Source of the DNA: Siphonodentalium dalli
Taxonomy: Eukaryota; Mollusca; Scaphopoda; Gadilida; Siphonodentaliidae
DNA: 64,000 bases
Direction of reading: 5' to 3'
Assembly (NCBI GenBank): GCA_032622095.1
Contig: CP136069.1
Span: 63,966,819 to 64,030,818 of the forward strand
Part shown: positions 33,030 to 43,934 of the stretch, piece after piece
Position numbering within the stretch: the first letter of the stretch is position 1
Layout of the letters: each line of letters starts with the position of its first letter
Position numbers and translations under genes: made by a program
The notes under the pieces: model-generated
Told to the model about the DNA's origin: nothing
Seen by the model: only the letters and a program-made list of their open reading frames with translations
Databases searched by the model: none

Positions 33030-33517
33030 TTAAATGTATTCTCCAATTACAATCAAAAGAATATAAAGTTTGTTAAAAACATATTGGAAATTCTAATAAC
33101 TCAATCTATCCTAATTTGAAGCTTACATTAAAATAAAAAAAGTACATACTGACCATCATTTTTAAGTATACCCTGGAAATATATTTATTATTCTCTTCCA
33201 AATTTTTTTATCCCATTCATATAAAAGAGTCTGTGCCAGTGGCCATTATGTTTAGTACATAAGTTAGGACTTCCCAATTCAACATGATTGCTCCCCCCCC
33301 CCCCCCCCCGTGGAGGGCTAAAAGTACCTATTATCAGAGCCCTCTATACATGTAATTCATTAGTAGCCACTTAACACTAATGGCCACAACTTCTCATGTT
33401 TACCATCAGACTCTGTTATAGGGTTCTTTCTGATTGGGTAAATATCCATAAATTCTGCTATTCCTTTTATATTTTATTACATTACCTGTTACATGTATGT
33501 GTCTACCTGGCACTTAA
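33030..33517. other. Local duplicate block with a poly-C tract
   Basis: Holds the fourth copy of the 250-bp block (33230-33420) and a run of C at about 33292-33309. Confidence 0.6.
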
Positions 33518-33806
33518 CATTTCCAGGAGCTTCCAGAATTTTGCGAAAACCCTGTGCCAATGTATTCTCTTATATATGTGAGTCTCCCATAGGGAGCCTC
33601 GCATCTTATATATGCGAGTCTCCCATAGGGAGCCTCGCATATATAAGAGAATACATTGGCCTAACAATATTTACCTTGACCTTGTAATTTAGCCAGTGCA
33701 TTCTCTTATATATACGAGGCTCCCTATGGGTGACTCGCATATATAAGAGAATGCACTGGCACATGATCTTTAATGCTGCACCAGCATAGCTCCCATCACG
33801 AAAGGG
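33518..33806. mobile_element. T2 TTAA MITE copy 7
   Basis: TTAA at 33514-33517 and 33807-33810. The left terminal repeat is shortened (CATTTCCAGGAGCTTCC). The first hairpin carries an internal duplication of TATATGCGAGTCTCCC. Confidence 0.88.
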
Positions 33807-33839
33807 TTAATATGCAACAACTATATAACTTCATAGTTA

Positions 33840-33992
33840 TAGTAATGCCCTAAATAATCGACTCCTTAACCACAGCAGAAATATGGGTAATTTTTCAGGA
33901 TTTAGTCGGAAATATGGCTTGTTACCATTCATTGGAAAGCTCTCAGTATAATGCTGCTGTGGTTAGGGAGTCGATTATTTAGGGCATTACCG
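33840..33992. mobile_element. M1 MITE copy 12 (deleted)
   Basis: 153 bp, TA flanks, part of the right arm missing. Confidence 0.9.
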
Positions 33993-34077
33993 TATTTGAG
34001 AGTAATATTTGTAGAAACAAATGTAATAAAATCATGATCATCATCTTACAATTTGATTTAAAATGACTGTCTGTTAA

Positions 34078-35558
34078 CCTATTCGCTGCTGAGCGACGTT
34101 ATAACGTTGTGTGCTGAAGGCCATGATTTCGGGCGGAAATGTAGTCAACTTTTTCTTAATGAAATATACGTTGCGTTACTATTAATGAAACATGTCATAT
34201 ATTTTTAACTGAGCTACCGACGCAATTTCATCCATTACAAATTATGAGATCAACTCTACTAGGGCTGGGCGGTATTTCAATATATTGACTATAGTCGGTT
34301 TGGAAAAGAAAAACCGTATTGAAACCGTGTGTACAATAAAAATTCAATATATCGTAACCGCAATTTTATCACCTCAAAAGACGGTTTCAAATTACAATCC
34401 AATACTGAGTTGATACTTTAGCGGACCGCTGATTGAAAGCAGCCTTTATCGATCGCTCCCATGTTATGTCTCTGTTGTATTCAATTGTAACCAATGACAC
34501 AATGGTTGTATTTTGGGCTGAAGTAGAGCGATGGAGTATCTTCATCCGAATTCAACCTGATAGCGGTGTAACGTCACGAGCGATACTTCGTCCAAACTTT
34601 TCGACTCACGACTCGGCGGTATTTGTCGTTCCAATTATATCTTAAAATTTGACTCAGGTTGACTGACAAATCCGTGACATTTCATTCAACTAGCCCGCCA
34701 TTGAGTATTTGCAGACGCAGAATATGACCCGCAGGTGTTGGTCGAAGTATATCACTTGGGACGTTACCTCGCTACCATCAACCCCAATTTTAAAAATAGT
34801 TGAGCTGCATTGTCTCCCTTCCGTTTCACCTTGCTAGGTCCTCTATCAACATATGAGCACGTGCTTAGCTATGACGTCACGGGAATGTGAATCGCGTGCT
34901 GAAATGTAATTAATGGAGTGATCAGGATAACTTGAGCCTGTAATTCACTCAATGTTGTTGCGTATTCCAGAATGCAGGAACTTTATATAATGAACACATG
35001 CCATTCTGAGAATAGTTTATCATTTACTGCCTGGCGATAGTGCGTAGTATTTTAATCCCTAATAACGAAAACCCGGAGTGTTATATCTCTCGTTTAATAT
35101 TTGATTTTACGTGATATTTTTCAATAGTAAAATAATATTCAATAAAACCGTATATCGCGGTGTTATTTTGGAAAAATCGCGGTTTTTAAAAACGTAAATA
35201 CCGCCCAGCCCTACACTCTACAATAATATATCGGTTTCATCAGGAATAAGTCAAGCTATGCAACCGAACGAAGGCTTCGAATGAGGTACCTGCTCAGTAG
35301 TCAGTACGGACGTATATCACATGCCGAGACATTTAAGTCATATTCTAGGTCCGTATTCGGTACGGACGTATAGCAGTGATTCAATTTAACACCCGTTTTT
35401 CTGGCGACATAAACTAGAGGTTTCAATCTTTCCAAAAAGTATACTTTCTCCGTGTTTTGTCGAACGGAAGATAGTTTAATGTACTGTGAAGTAGGTCCGT
35501 AGGTATGACATGCACTTTTACGTCCGTAATAGTTACGGACGTCATAGCAGTGAAGAGG
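34078..35558. mobile_element. T5 piggyBac-like element with nested hAT derivative
   Basis: TTAA at 34074-34077 and 35559-35562 flank imperfect inverted repeats: CCTATTCGCTGCTGAGCGACG at the left and, reversed, CCTCTTCACTGCTATGACGTC at the right. Removing the inserted hAT leaves about 519 bp. ACGGACGTATA words recur inside the right part. No transposase ORF remains. Confidence 0.75.
34260..35213. mobile_element. hAT-like non-autonomous element (954 bp)
   Basis: TAGGGCTGGGCGGTATTT and AAATACCGCCCAGCCCTA are perfect 18-bp inverted repeats. The 8-bp TSD is AACTCTAC at the left and CACTCTAC at the right (one mismatch). AAACCGT/ACGGTTT words cluster near the ends. Short ORFs inside show no motif. 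Confidence 0.88.
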
Positions 35559-35562
35559 TTAA

Positions 35563-35900
35563 AGGACACCGCACACATGAACAATCGAGCTTTGCATTCA
35601 ATAATGCTGGCGAGTCAGACTTGAGTATAGCAATCTGCGCTATCACATGACTTTAATACATGTACCACAGCTAGCTAACACCATTCTGGCACTGGCCGTT
35701 TCAACTTTCAATTTCAGAACTGAGCTGTTGGTTTTTTTTATTCACTGTGGTGATCATATAATATCAGCAAACAACAGGCTGAGAACAACCTTTCAGATTC
35801 CAATTCATTCATGTGTAGTGATGGCTCAGATTATAACTTATTTAATCTCACAGTTATCGAGGGTGATAATTTAGAATCATTACAGAGATGGTTTATGTAA
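35563..35900. other. Unassigned DNA
   Basis: An open frame at 35647-35874 shows no recognisable domain. Confidence 0.4.
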
Positions 35901-36130
35901 CACTTTCTTTACTAAATGGACAATCCCAGTCAATAATAAAAGTATACATTGGAATTGTCTCTTATTCATTTATAGGGGTGTGCTAGCTGTTAATAAAAGC
36001 AGATGACAGACAAAAAAAAACAGATAATACAAATACAGAAGATAATTGTAGGGAAATGTTCAGATAATAAGGATGTTTGTTGCATTTATTATCTGAGCAT
36101 TTCCTGTGGGCAACTACCCTTCAGTGGTAA
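35901..36130. mobile_element. T4 MITE, degraded copy
   Basis: CACTTTCTTTACTAAATGG at the left, then CATTGGAATTGTC, GTTCAGATAATAAGG and TCTGAGCATTTCCTGTGGG. The right end is lost. Confidence 0.8.
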
Positions 36131-36472
36131 ACATACTTGTACTTGGATATTTCTCAAACCACCAGGCCTAAGGTAGATATTCATAAATTTTAAGAAAATT
36201 TCATGAATATGTTAAACCGCCATGGTCTAAAAACACATAATAAATCAATTATATGAGTACCAATAAAAAACACTGATTACCAGGGGCCAGTGGAACCAAA
36301 GCATTCCTCTTGGGATATAAATTTGTCTGCACTGTATATCCACCCATGCTGGTTAATTTATAAACAGCAGCATTCTATTTAAAATAATTGCTCCCTGCTT
36401 GATTATTGGCCTTAATTATCGCAGTGGGCAGCAAATCTCTTCAGATCTTATTTATCAATGATAATTTCTTAA
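36131..36472. other. Unassigned DNA
   Basis: No supported feature. Confidence 0.45.
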
Positions 36473-36864
36473 CCCTTTACCCAACAAACCGGCCAAAACC
36501 GGCCAAATAAAGCTTCAACAGCCTAAAATATCTTCGGTCTGTCTCAATAGAACCATACAAATATGGATATCATTGGAACCGGCTCCTTGACCACATTGTG
36601 ATAGTTACAGTTATGCCCTGTGCCAATGCATTCTCTTATATATGCGAGTCGACCATAGGTCGCCTCGCATATATAAGAGAATGCATTGGCCTAAAAAAAA
36701 TCTTTTTTTAACACTTTTTACCATTTTTTCTTACATTCTTTAACAATTTTATAATTTTTAATGTGTTAAGCCAATGCATTCTCTTATATATGCGAGGCGA
36801 CCTATGGTCGACTCGCATATATAAGAGAATGCATTGGCACAGGGCCGTTCTGTTGGGTAAAGGG
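36473..36864. mobile_element. T1 TTAA MITE copy 5 (reference-quality)
   Basis: 392 bp, TTAA at 36469-36472 and 36865-36868. Left part CCCTTTACCCAACAAACCGG, then AAATATGGATATCATTGG; two hairpins at about 36622-36690 and 36772-36839. Confidence 0.97.
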
Positions 36865-37073
36865 TTAATGAATAATGACCGCATGGACCTGGGGTTCTTT
36901 TCTTTCTAAGAATATTGCATGTCCGATTAAAAATCTGACCTCAATGCACCCAATGCAAGGATAATGAATCTTAATGATGATGACCAGAAGGGAAATAAAT
37001 TATAGGGCACTTTATGCAACCCTCATAAAAAATATCCCCCCCCCTCTATTAGAATCTGGGAGGGATATTTTAA

Positions 37074-37331
37074 CCCTTTCATGATGGGAACAGTGCTGGT
37101 GCAGCATCCAAGAAGCTGAGCCAGTGCATTCTCTCATATTTACAAGTCTCCCATAGGGAGCCTCACATATATAAGAAAATGCACTGGCTTACAAGGTCAA
37201 GGTAAATATTGTTAGGAAAATGTATTCTCTTATATATGTGAGGCTCCCTGCGGGAGATTCGCATATATAAGAGAATACATTGGCACAGGGGTTTTCACAA
37301 AATTTCAGCTCCAGGTTATCCCTTCAGTGAG
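37074..37331. mobile_element. T2 TTAA MITE copy 8, right end decayed
   Basis: TTAA at 37070-37073; CCCTTTCATGATGGGAACAG. Two hairpins. The right end is rearranged (CAGCTCCAGGTTATCCC). Confidence 0.88.
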
Positions 37332-37380
37332 TTAAATTTACATCATTTCAAGCCATTGTGGGCTCAAATTATTATACACC

Positions 37381-37488
37381 AGTGAGAGCTTTCCGATGAA
37401 TGGCAACAAGCCATATTTCCGACTAAATCCTGAAAAATTACCCATAATTCTGCTGTGGTTAAGGAGTCATTTATTTAGGGCATTACTG
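37381..37488. repeat. M1 right half (copy 13)
   Basis: Only GAGAGCTTTCCGATGAATGG through GGGCATTACTG, then TA. The left arm is absent. Confidence 0.9.
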
Positions 37489-37721
37489 TATGTTGCTTAA
37501 AACCCAGCTGTTAGCAGGGAATATTATTTGGCATATTGTTTGGTTATTTCTCAGAACAATGTGTGACATGTACTATTTATAAATACCCCCCCCCCAAATC
37601 ATTTCTATGGAACTACTTTAGAAGGTATATGTTGCATTATTGTTCCTGAATAACATTATAATAAAAGCTGGATTTACATTAAATTTAATTTGAGAATATT
37701 ATTAAGATACTTCACAGAAGA

Positions 37722-37853
37722 TGAGTCCTAAGCAGAATAAGGTCCCCAGAGTGTGAATTTGGTGATGCTAGCCCACTGTGTGGGGTAGCATAAAAAAATT
37801 CACCTTCTGGGGACCTCATTCTGCAAATGTTAGACACATTATTTCCAGGTTTG
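37722..37853. repeat. H2 MITE right half
   Basis: AAGCAGAATAAGGTCCCC through CATTATTTCCAGGTTTG. Left half lost. Confidence 0.85.
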
Positions 37854-38742
37854 ACCATCTTGAATGTTTTCGTGCTAAGACCAAATGCATAATTTCTGAA
37901 AATGGTTATGTATTCCATTCTATCAAAGGCCAAATATTAAGCCCCGAACCCAATAGAACGAGACTAAAATTGCCCCAGATCAACTCCCAATATCACGCAG
38001 AAATCAATTTCTAATAAGTCGGAAATTGATCATGTCGAATAATCAGAATATAGATCCCATGAGATGGGAAAAGATCAATGTAATTAGGACATGGATGGGA
38101 CATCTACTGGCATAATAACGCCATGATAACAGCATTATGGCATGCCAACCACTAATTAAAGAAACAATGACTGACAAGGCTTCTCATTCAAACTGACAGC
38201 TAATAGCAATACACCTAAAGCCCAGGGCTACAATGACCTGTACAGGCTCAGCAGTTCCAAATACATGTCAATCAAAATGGCTGTAATTTCATTAATATTT
38301 TTTAATTAGTTAATATTGACCATCACTATCAGTCGCTATTGATTCAATTTGTTTACTTCACATTGTTAGATCTTTGAATGCAATTAGATGATTTGGAAGG
38401 CCCAAAACTGTCAACTATATAATATTTGCTGAGTATATAAAACAAGGGGCTTAGATCTGAAGTTTTTTTGTTAGAGGCTAAAGAATGTTTTCATGGGAAC
38501 TGCAGTGAACTGCTGTGTAAATATGTTTTTTATATATTTTTTACGAACAAATCATTGAGAGACGATTCAATGTTTAAGAAACCTATACATGATGACAGTG
38601 ACCTAGCGCAACTTGGTGCGACTCAAACTTTATATGAATCCTCCAATATCCTTTACTACTGAGCTTACTTAAATATGGCTCTATATCATCACAAAGTTTC
38701 GGTAAAATAGAGAAAACATGGATTTGAAAATGCCAAATGTAA
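37854..38742. other. Unassigned DNA
   Basis: Short open frames only, no motif or repeat. Confidence 0.45.
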
Positions 38743-38965
38743 CCCTTCCATGATTAGCTTCCTGAAATTTTGCGAAAACTCTGTGTCAATGCCTTCCTTC
38801 TATTATATATATATGTGAGTCTCCTATATGGAGCCTCTCATATAGAAGAGAATACATTGACTAACAATATTTACCTCGAGCTTGTAAGCCAGTGCATTCT
38901 CTTATATATGCGAGGCTCCCTATATACAAGAGAATGTACTGGCACAGGATCTTTAATGTTGGAAT
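38743..38965. mobile_element. T2 MITE copy 9, decayed
   Basis: CCCTTCCATGATTAGC at the left; both hairpins recognisable but mutated. The right end stops near GGATCTTTAATGTTGG. Confidence 0.8.
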
Positions 38966-39019
38966 GGGTGAAACTTGATAGCAACGAAACTCAGGTTACA
39001 TTAGTTCTTACATTTCAAG

Positions 39020-39310
39020 CAAGCTTGGATATAGTGTGTATGTATAGCAGAATGAGGTCCCCAGAGGTTGAATTTAGTGACGCTAGCCTGCATGGCAGAC
39101 AAGTGTCACCAAATTCAGACAAGAAAAAGTATCCAAAAAACAATGTTAATTGGAGACTACAGATACTTCTCAGAAAATAAGGCCTAAGCAGAATGAGGTC
39201 CCTAAAGGGTGAATTTGGTGATGCTAGCCCACTGTGCGGGATAGCGTCACTAAATTCACCCTCTGGGGACCTCATTCTGCAAATGTCAGACACACTATAT
39301 CAAGGATTGT
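39020..39310. mobile_element. H2 hAT-MITE, diverged copy
   Basis: Left end CAAGCTTGGATATAG, right end CTATATCAAGGATTG. The interior has GAGGTCCCCAGAGG arms in pairs. No clear TSD. Confidence 0.82.
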
Positions 39311-39430
39311 TTTTGATAATGGGATTTTAACGTCCATGTGATTATACCACCACTCCCGGCCTTTCCGAATATTATACAGATTACGGACTACATAATAAAT
39401 GAGTTGAATACAGTAGTCAACAGAACCTTT

Positions 39431-39790
39431 TGTTACCCAATAGTAGAGTTTTACTTCGTAAATCATTGGGATTTATAATTAACTGGTTAACCCCAAATTC
39501 GCGTTCGTAACGCCACAACGAACTGTTGCCCACCCTGAATGAACTGTTGCCCGGTTTGCAATCACGGTCAGCTTTCGTGACGTCACGAGTGAACTGTTGC
39601 CCGACCCGAGCGAACTGTTGACTGGCCTGAACGAACTGTTAAATGGTTTGCAATTTCCGTGACGTTTCGGCTATTTCCGGTTTCGTGTTTTAATTATACC
39701 GGATTTCCACATTGTCACTGTCACGCTCGAAAAACAACACAATTATTTTGAATGAAAGATTATATACAAGTAAATGTATTGGGTAACAAA
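39431..39790. repeat. Inverted-repeat bounded segment with GAACTGTTGCC units
   Basis: TTGTTACCCAATA at about 39430 pairs with TATTGGGTAACAA at about 39777. Inside, GAACTGTTGCCC-type words recur about five times with GTGACGTCAC between. Probably an old non-autonomous element. Confidence 0.6.
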
Positions 39791-39970
39791 GCAATTATTT
39801 CATGTGTCTTTTGGGAACAGGCAAAATTGTTGTCCCTCGGTATCAGGAATGACTAGCGAACTGTTACCCTCGGCCTTCGGCCTTGGGCAACAGTTCGATA
39901 GTCATTCCTGATACCGAGGGACAACAATTTTGACTGTTCCCAAAAGACACATGAAATCATTGCTTACTGT
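39788..39970. repeat. Large hairpin, about 85-bp arms
   Basis: TGTCTTTTGGGAACAG and TTGTTGTCCCTCGGTATCAG on the left pair with CTGATACCGAGGGACAACAA and CTGTTCCCAAAAGACA on the right. The loop is CCTCGGCCTTCGGCC. The right arm also belongs to the 187-bp tandem duplication. Confidence 0.9.
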
Positions 39971-40250
39971 TAACACCTGAAATATATTTTTAGTTTCAAT
40001 TATTTTCTTACTTACTAATAGTCGGGGAGCCAATAAGGTCCACCTGCACCCCCCCCCCCCCCTTCGGCCTTGGGCAACAGTTCGATAGTCATTCCTGATA
40101 CCGAGGGACAACAATTTTGACTGTTCCCAAAAGACACATGAAATCATTGCTTACTGTTAACACCTGAAATATATTTTTAGTTTCAATTATTTTCTTACTT
40201 ACTAATAGTCGGGGAGCCAATAAGGTCCACCTGCACCCCCCCCCCCCCCC
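39874..40250. repeat. 187-bp tandem duplication at the foldback edge
   Basis: CCTTCGGCCTTGGGCAAC through CCACCTGCACCCCC is repeated with an exact 187-base shift. Both copies end in long C tracts, at about 40048-40062 and 40236-40264. The unit contains the first bases of the foldback element. Confidence 0.93.
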
Positions 40251-41984
40251 CCCCCCCCCCCCCCGATGATTACAAATAACCTTATTTCTATTGTTCCCTA
40301 TGGTATCCAGATAAAGAATCCGGATTTCACCGAAAAATAAAGGTGGCCCTACTAGGTGCTAGAGCCATTTGAATCCAAGATGGCCACCATTTCCTCTAAT
40401 TCCGACCAGCTGTATTTAATCGTTGTAATAGATCGGTTGTTAGCAAAAGACACAGACAAAATGTATCCCATTTTGTTGGTATGATGTCCTTCTTCAAAAT
40501 GACGGCAAATAATTTCGAAAATAAATCAAAATGGCCGCCGAAAAATGACTAGTATGCACGAAAATAGGAAATTTAATTAATATTTCACCATATTTTCCAT
40601 TTTTCTTCACATTAATCATTAGTAAATGGCAATGTTTTTGAGACAGTCATCAAGCATGATATTATAGCGTCATTTAAAGACATTTGCCATTGACGAGGGT
40701 TCCGTAATAGATACAGAAAGAGGATTTGAAATAGAGGGGTGAAATTTTCGATTTTTTTTGCAAGACGATTTTGATAGTCATTTTAACGACAAACAACACA
40801 GGCTGTTAATAGAATGTCAACAACTATGTGCTTTATTTTATTGGATGGATGTTTTACTTCAATGGGAATGAAATTGGTGTATAAAATTTCCAAAATGGCC
40901 GCCGAAAATATGAAAAATGGTAAATATTGCCCCAGGGTGTCCTGCAATGGCTTACAAGTTGTGGTTGATATATAAAATTGGCTAATCTGTATTATATACA
41001 TTGAATACTAACATGTCTGATGCACCATGGATCATTGTTACTATTGTCACAACTGATATCACCAGAAATATTGGATTTTTCTCTCACAAACTTGACATAA
41101 ATATCGGCAAAAATTCACTTTTCAGGATTGGACAATTTTTTTAAGTAAAATGCAACTATCATTGGTATCAAAGGTATTTATTGTTTTGGTCTATCTTAAA
41201 TGTGTCACACTACGGTGTTTATAAACCAAATTGCTCAAGATGGCTTCCAAAATGGCAACCAAATTTGTAAAAAGTTAATTTTTTACATATATCCCGAACA
41301 TTATTATCTGCGTTATCCGACAAGGTAGCAAACTGTGATTCACTTGGTTAGTATACTTGTTAGTTAATTAACTGACAACTGCGTTCTATTCTGTTTGTCC
41401 CAGTTCCGTATGGGGCATGACAAATTCATTTTAAAGTTGCAGTATGGAATTTTGCGGAGAACCTCTTTTGTGATTCTGGCCATATTATTGAAAGGAAATG
41501 GGCAGAACTTTGAGACGGAACTGAGATGAACCATAATATGTGGCTATTCTGGCCTATTATGATAAAAAGTTATCAACTGGATAAAAGATGGACGCCAAGA
41601 TGGCAGCCAGGGAGTTACTGTATGATCATAGGTGATGTGAATAGTTATACAGGGAGTTACTGTATGGTCATGAATGATGTGAATATGTATACAAGGAGTG
41701 ACTATATGGTTATGAGTGGGGTGTCCATGGTGAGATGCATAGGAATATAAGGAGTGGCTGTATGGGCATGTGTGAGGTGAATCGGTATACATGTAGTGAC
41801 TGTACGGTGTATTGTTGTGTGTGGCCGATGTGACCGTATGGGCATTGCTGTGGTGTATAGATATAACGAGAGTAGCTACATGGTCATACGTGTGTTGTTT
41901 ATGTATATATTGAGTGACTGTAAGGTCATGGTGGGATGTATATGTGTACCGTGTGTGGCTGTATTGTGACATGTGGCTGTATAT

Positions 41985-43040
41985 TAGGGTCCTGCGAATA
42001 TTCGATTCGAATTCGATTCGAAATTGCCAACTCGAAATTTCGAATATACACTGATGGAAAAGTATGGCTGTTTACGGGCAGGTGCACACGTCGATCTTAG
42101 CTGTTTTGTGCCATTTAATTACAGAAAATTATGTATATATGTACCTTATAATTCTCATTGTACATCGCGATTATATATACTAAATATGTATAGACAGCAA
42201 TTAGCCACTATAGGACAAATAAATACGTCTGATTTCTATCTTTGAACATGGTAGCCAAAAGTTCGAAGATCGCCGATGGACCGACGACGCGCGTAAATTA
42301 TAATAGCTTTGAGACTGATCAACCGCTAGAGTTATCCGCGGTCTATCCGTCTCAGATTCCGCTTTATGTAATATAGCTCAGAATTTAAACAACACGTGTT
42401 CCCGGCATAGAAAACTGCATTTTGGCGGTGTTTTCTTTTGAAGTTTACTTTCAAATTCGGAGCGTTCTTTGACACTTGACAAAACATCATCCGTTATTCA
42501 TGTTTATTTTAAACATGATAAAGCTGCAGGCTTACACATTTGATGAATGCAACATGGTGTATAAATCGCAAGCATCTGGGACACGACCCACCTATGGAAT
42601 CATCTGTCCAAGAAGCATCCAGCACTACATAAACAGGCTACACTGCGACTGCATGTTGTTGCATCTTCAAGTTTATAACAATGGGTGATTCAGAATGTTG
42701 ATTTGCAATTTTGCATGCACATGCAATCTGTACACATTTTGCATGATTTTAGTTCCAATAATCCGTTTAGTGGTTACATATTAATTGTCGTGACGGCCGC
42801 TTAGACATTTTAATCAATTATCAATTGAAGTATTGCAAATGACGGTTCATCGCCACATAAGTTATGATTTAACTTCGTGCATGTAGTTCATGGAACGTTT
42901 CACAAATCGTCTAATCGTTGACAAAACATGCCCAATTGAGAATACAACATACAGATATGATTCGAATCGATATTCGATTCGATTTCCTGAATTCGATTCG
43001 ATATTCGATTCGATCAAAATTTCCAATTCGCATGACCCTA
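41985..43040. mobile_element. hAT derivative with BED-finger remnant (1056 bp)
   Basis: TAGGGTCCTGCGAAT and the inverse of TAGGGTCATGCGAAT form the ends, with a perfect 8-bp TSD CTGTATAT at 41977-41984 and 43041-43048. Subterminal arrays of ATTCGATTCGA lie at both ends. The interior keeps a broken zinc-finger fragment. Confidence 0.93.
42490..42665 (+). pseudogene. Frameshifted BED zinc-finger fragment
   Basis: One frame reads ECNMVYKSQASGT. After a one-base shift near 42580 the next reads TTHLWNHLSKKHPALHKQ. Together these match the BED pattern C-x(n)-H-LW-x-HL-x3-HP found at the start of many hAT transposases. Upstream, VYFKHDKAAG may be the aromatic-rich beginning. Stops and shifts make it non-functional. 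Confidence 0.7.
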
Positions 43041-43797
43041 CTGTATATGTATATTTGTGCTGTCTGTATGATCATGGATGGAGTGCGTAGATAAATAGGG
43101 AGTGATTTTATGGTTATGGGTAATGTGTATAGATGCACATAGTATGCCTGTGCAGTCAAGATTGGAGTTATATGCATACCTGGAATAAGCTGGATGGTCA
43201 TTGACGAGCGTGTGGCTATATAGGGAGTGCCCTTTTGGTAACGGGTGGGTCGTATGTTTATATATGTTGTGGATGTATTATCATCGGTGGTGTATAATGT
43301 GTAGATGAATGATCATGGATGGCGTGTATGAGTATACAGTGAGTTGCTGAATTGTCATGTGTGAGGTGTATATGCAAGTATGAAACTTATGAGTGGTCGT
43401 GTGTGCGGGTATTGGTATATTTGGAAGGGCTCACCATTGGTGAGGTGTATATGTATATCTGGATTGACTCCATGGTCATGGGTATGGCGAATATATATAC
43501 ATATAGTGGCTGTATGGTCCATGGTGAGGTGAATAGGTATACAATGAGTGACTGTATGATCGTGAATGTGGTGAATATGTATACATAGCGTGACTATATG
43601 GTCAGGTGTAGGAGTATACCTGGTGTTCATGCATGGTGACTCATGGCTGTATCGTCATTTGTGGCATGTACTATTGTACCGGTATAACCAAATATGGCTG
43701 TATGGTCAGGTGTACGTGTATAGAGTGGGTGACTATATTGTCATTTGTGTGGTGTTTATGTACATATGAGGTCATGGGTGGGTTGTACATGTGTAAT

Positions 43798-43934
43798 TTG
43801 GGTGGATATCGCTTTCCACAATAACTCAAGGATATGTTAATCAATAGAGAGGTCATGTCAAAGAGTTCTCCACCTTGATAGTGTTTGTGTACATGGGGGA
43901 ACTTTAAACGTGAAAAGCGATAGCCACCCATTAC
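43798..43934. repeat. Centre of the foldback element
   Basis: GGTGGATATCGCTTTCCAC at the left pairs with GTGAAAAGCGATAGCCACC at the right, around a spacer of about 95 bp. It marks the symmetry axis of the 7.1-kb structure. Confidence 0.85.

Larger units (their letters stand above)
30120..33420. repeat. Local duplications of a roughly 250-bp block, four copies
   Basis: The block holds CATTCCTGGATGACCATAAA, AGTTAGGATGCTCC and TTAGTAGCCACTTACCACTA. Copies start near 30130, 30610, 31760 and 33230. T1 copy 3 sits in the second copy at a TTAA that is intact in the first (GTTTAACGCATAAG). Confidence 0.8.
41600..43830. repeat. Left minisatellite arm of the foldback, unit about 43 bp
   Basis: Units follow GGAGTGACTGTATGGTCATG, then a GGTGAGGTGTATATGTATACA-like part. 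Interrupted by a hAT derivative at 41985-43040. The reverse-complement array continues at 43930-45960. Confidence 0.85.

Noticed and set aside
40783-41001. 72-codon ORF present in both foldback arms (also 46563-46781)
   Set aside because: Conservation follows from arm identity. There is no motif and the substitutions show no coding bias that I can see.
41544-41972. 142-codon His/Thr-rich minus-strand ORF
   Set aside because: Translation of the 43-bp minisatellite; the repeat-like peptide is a by-product.
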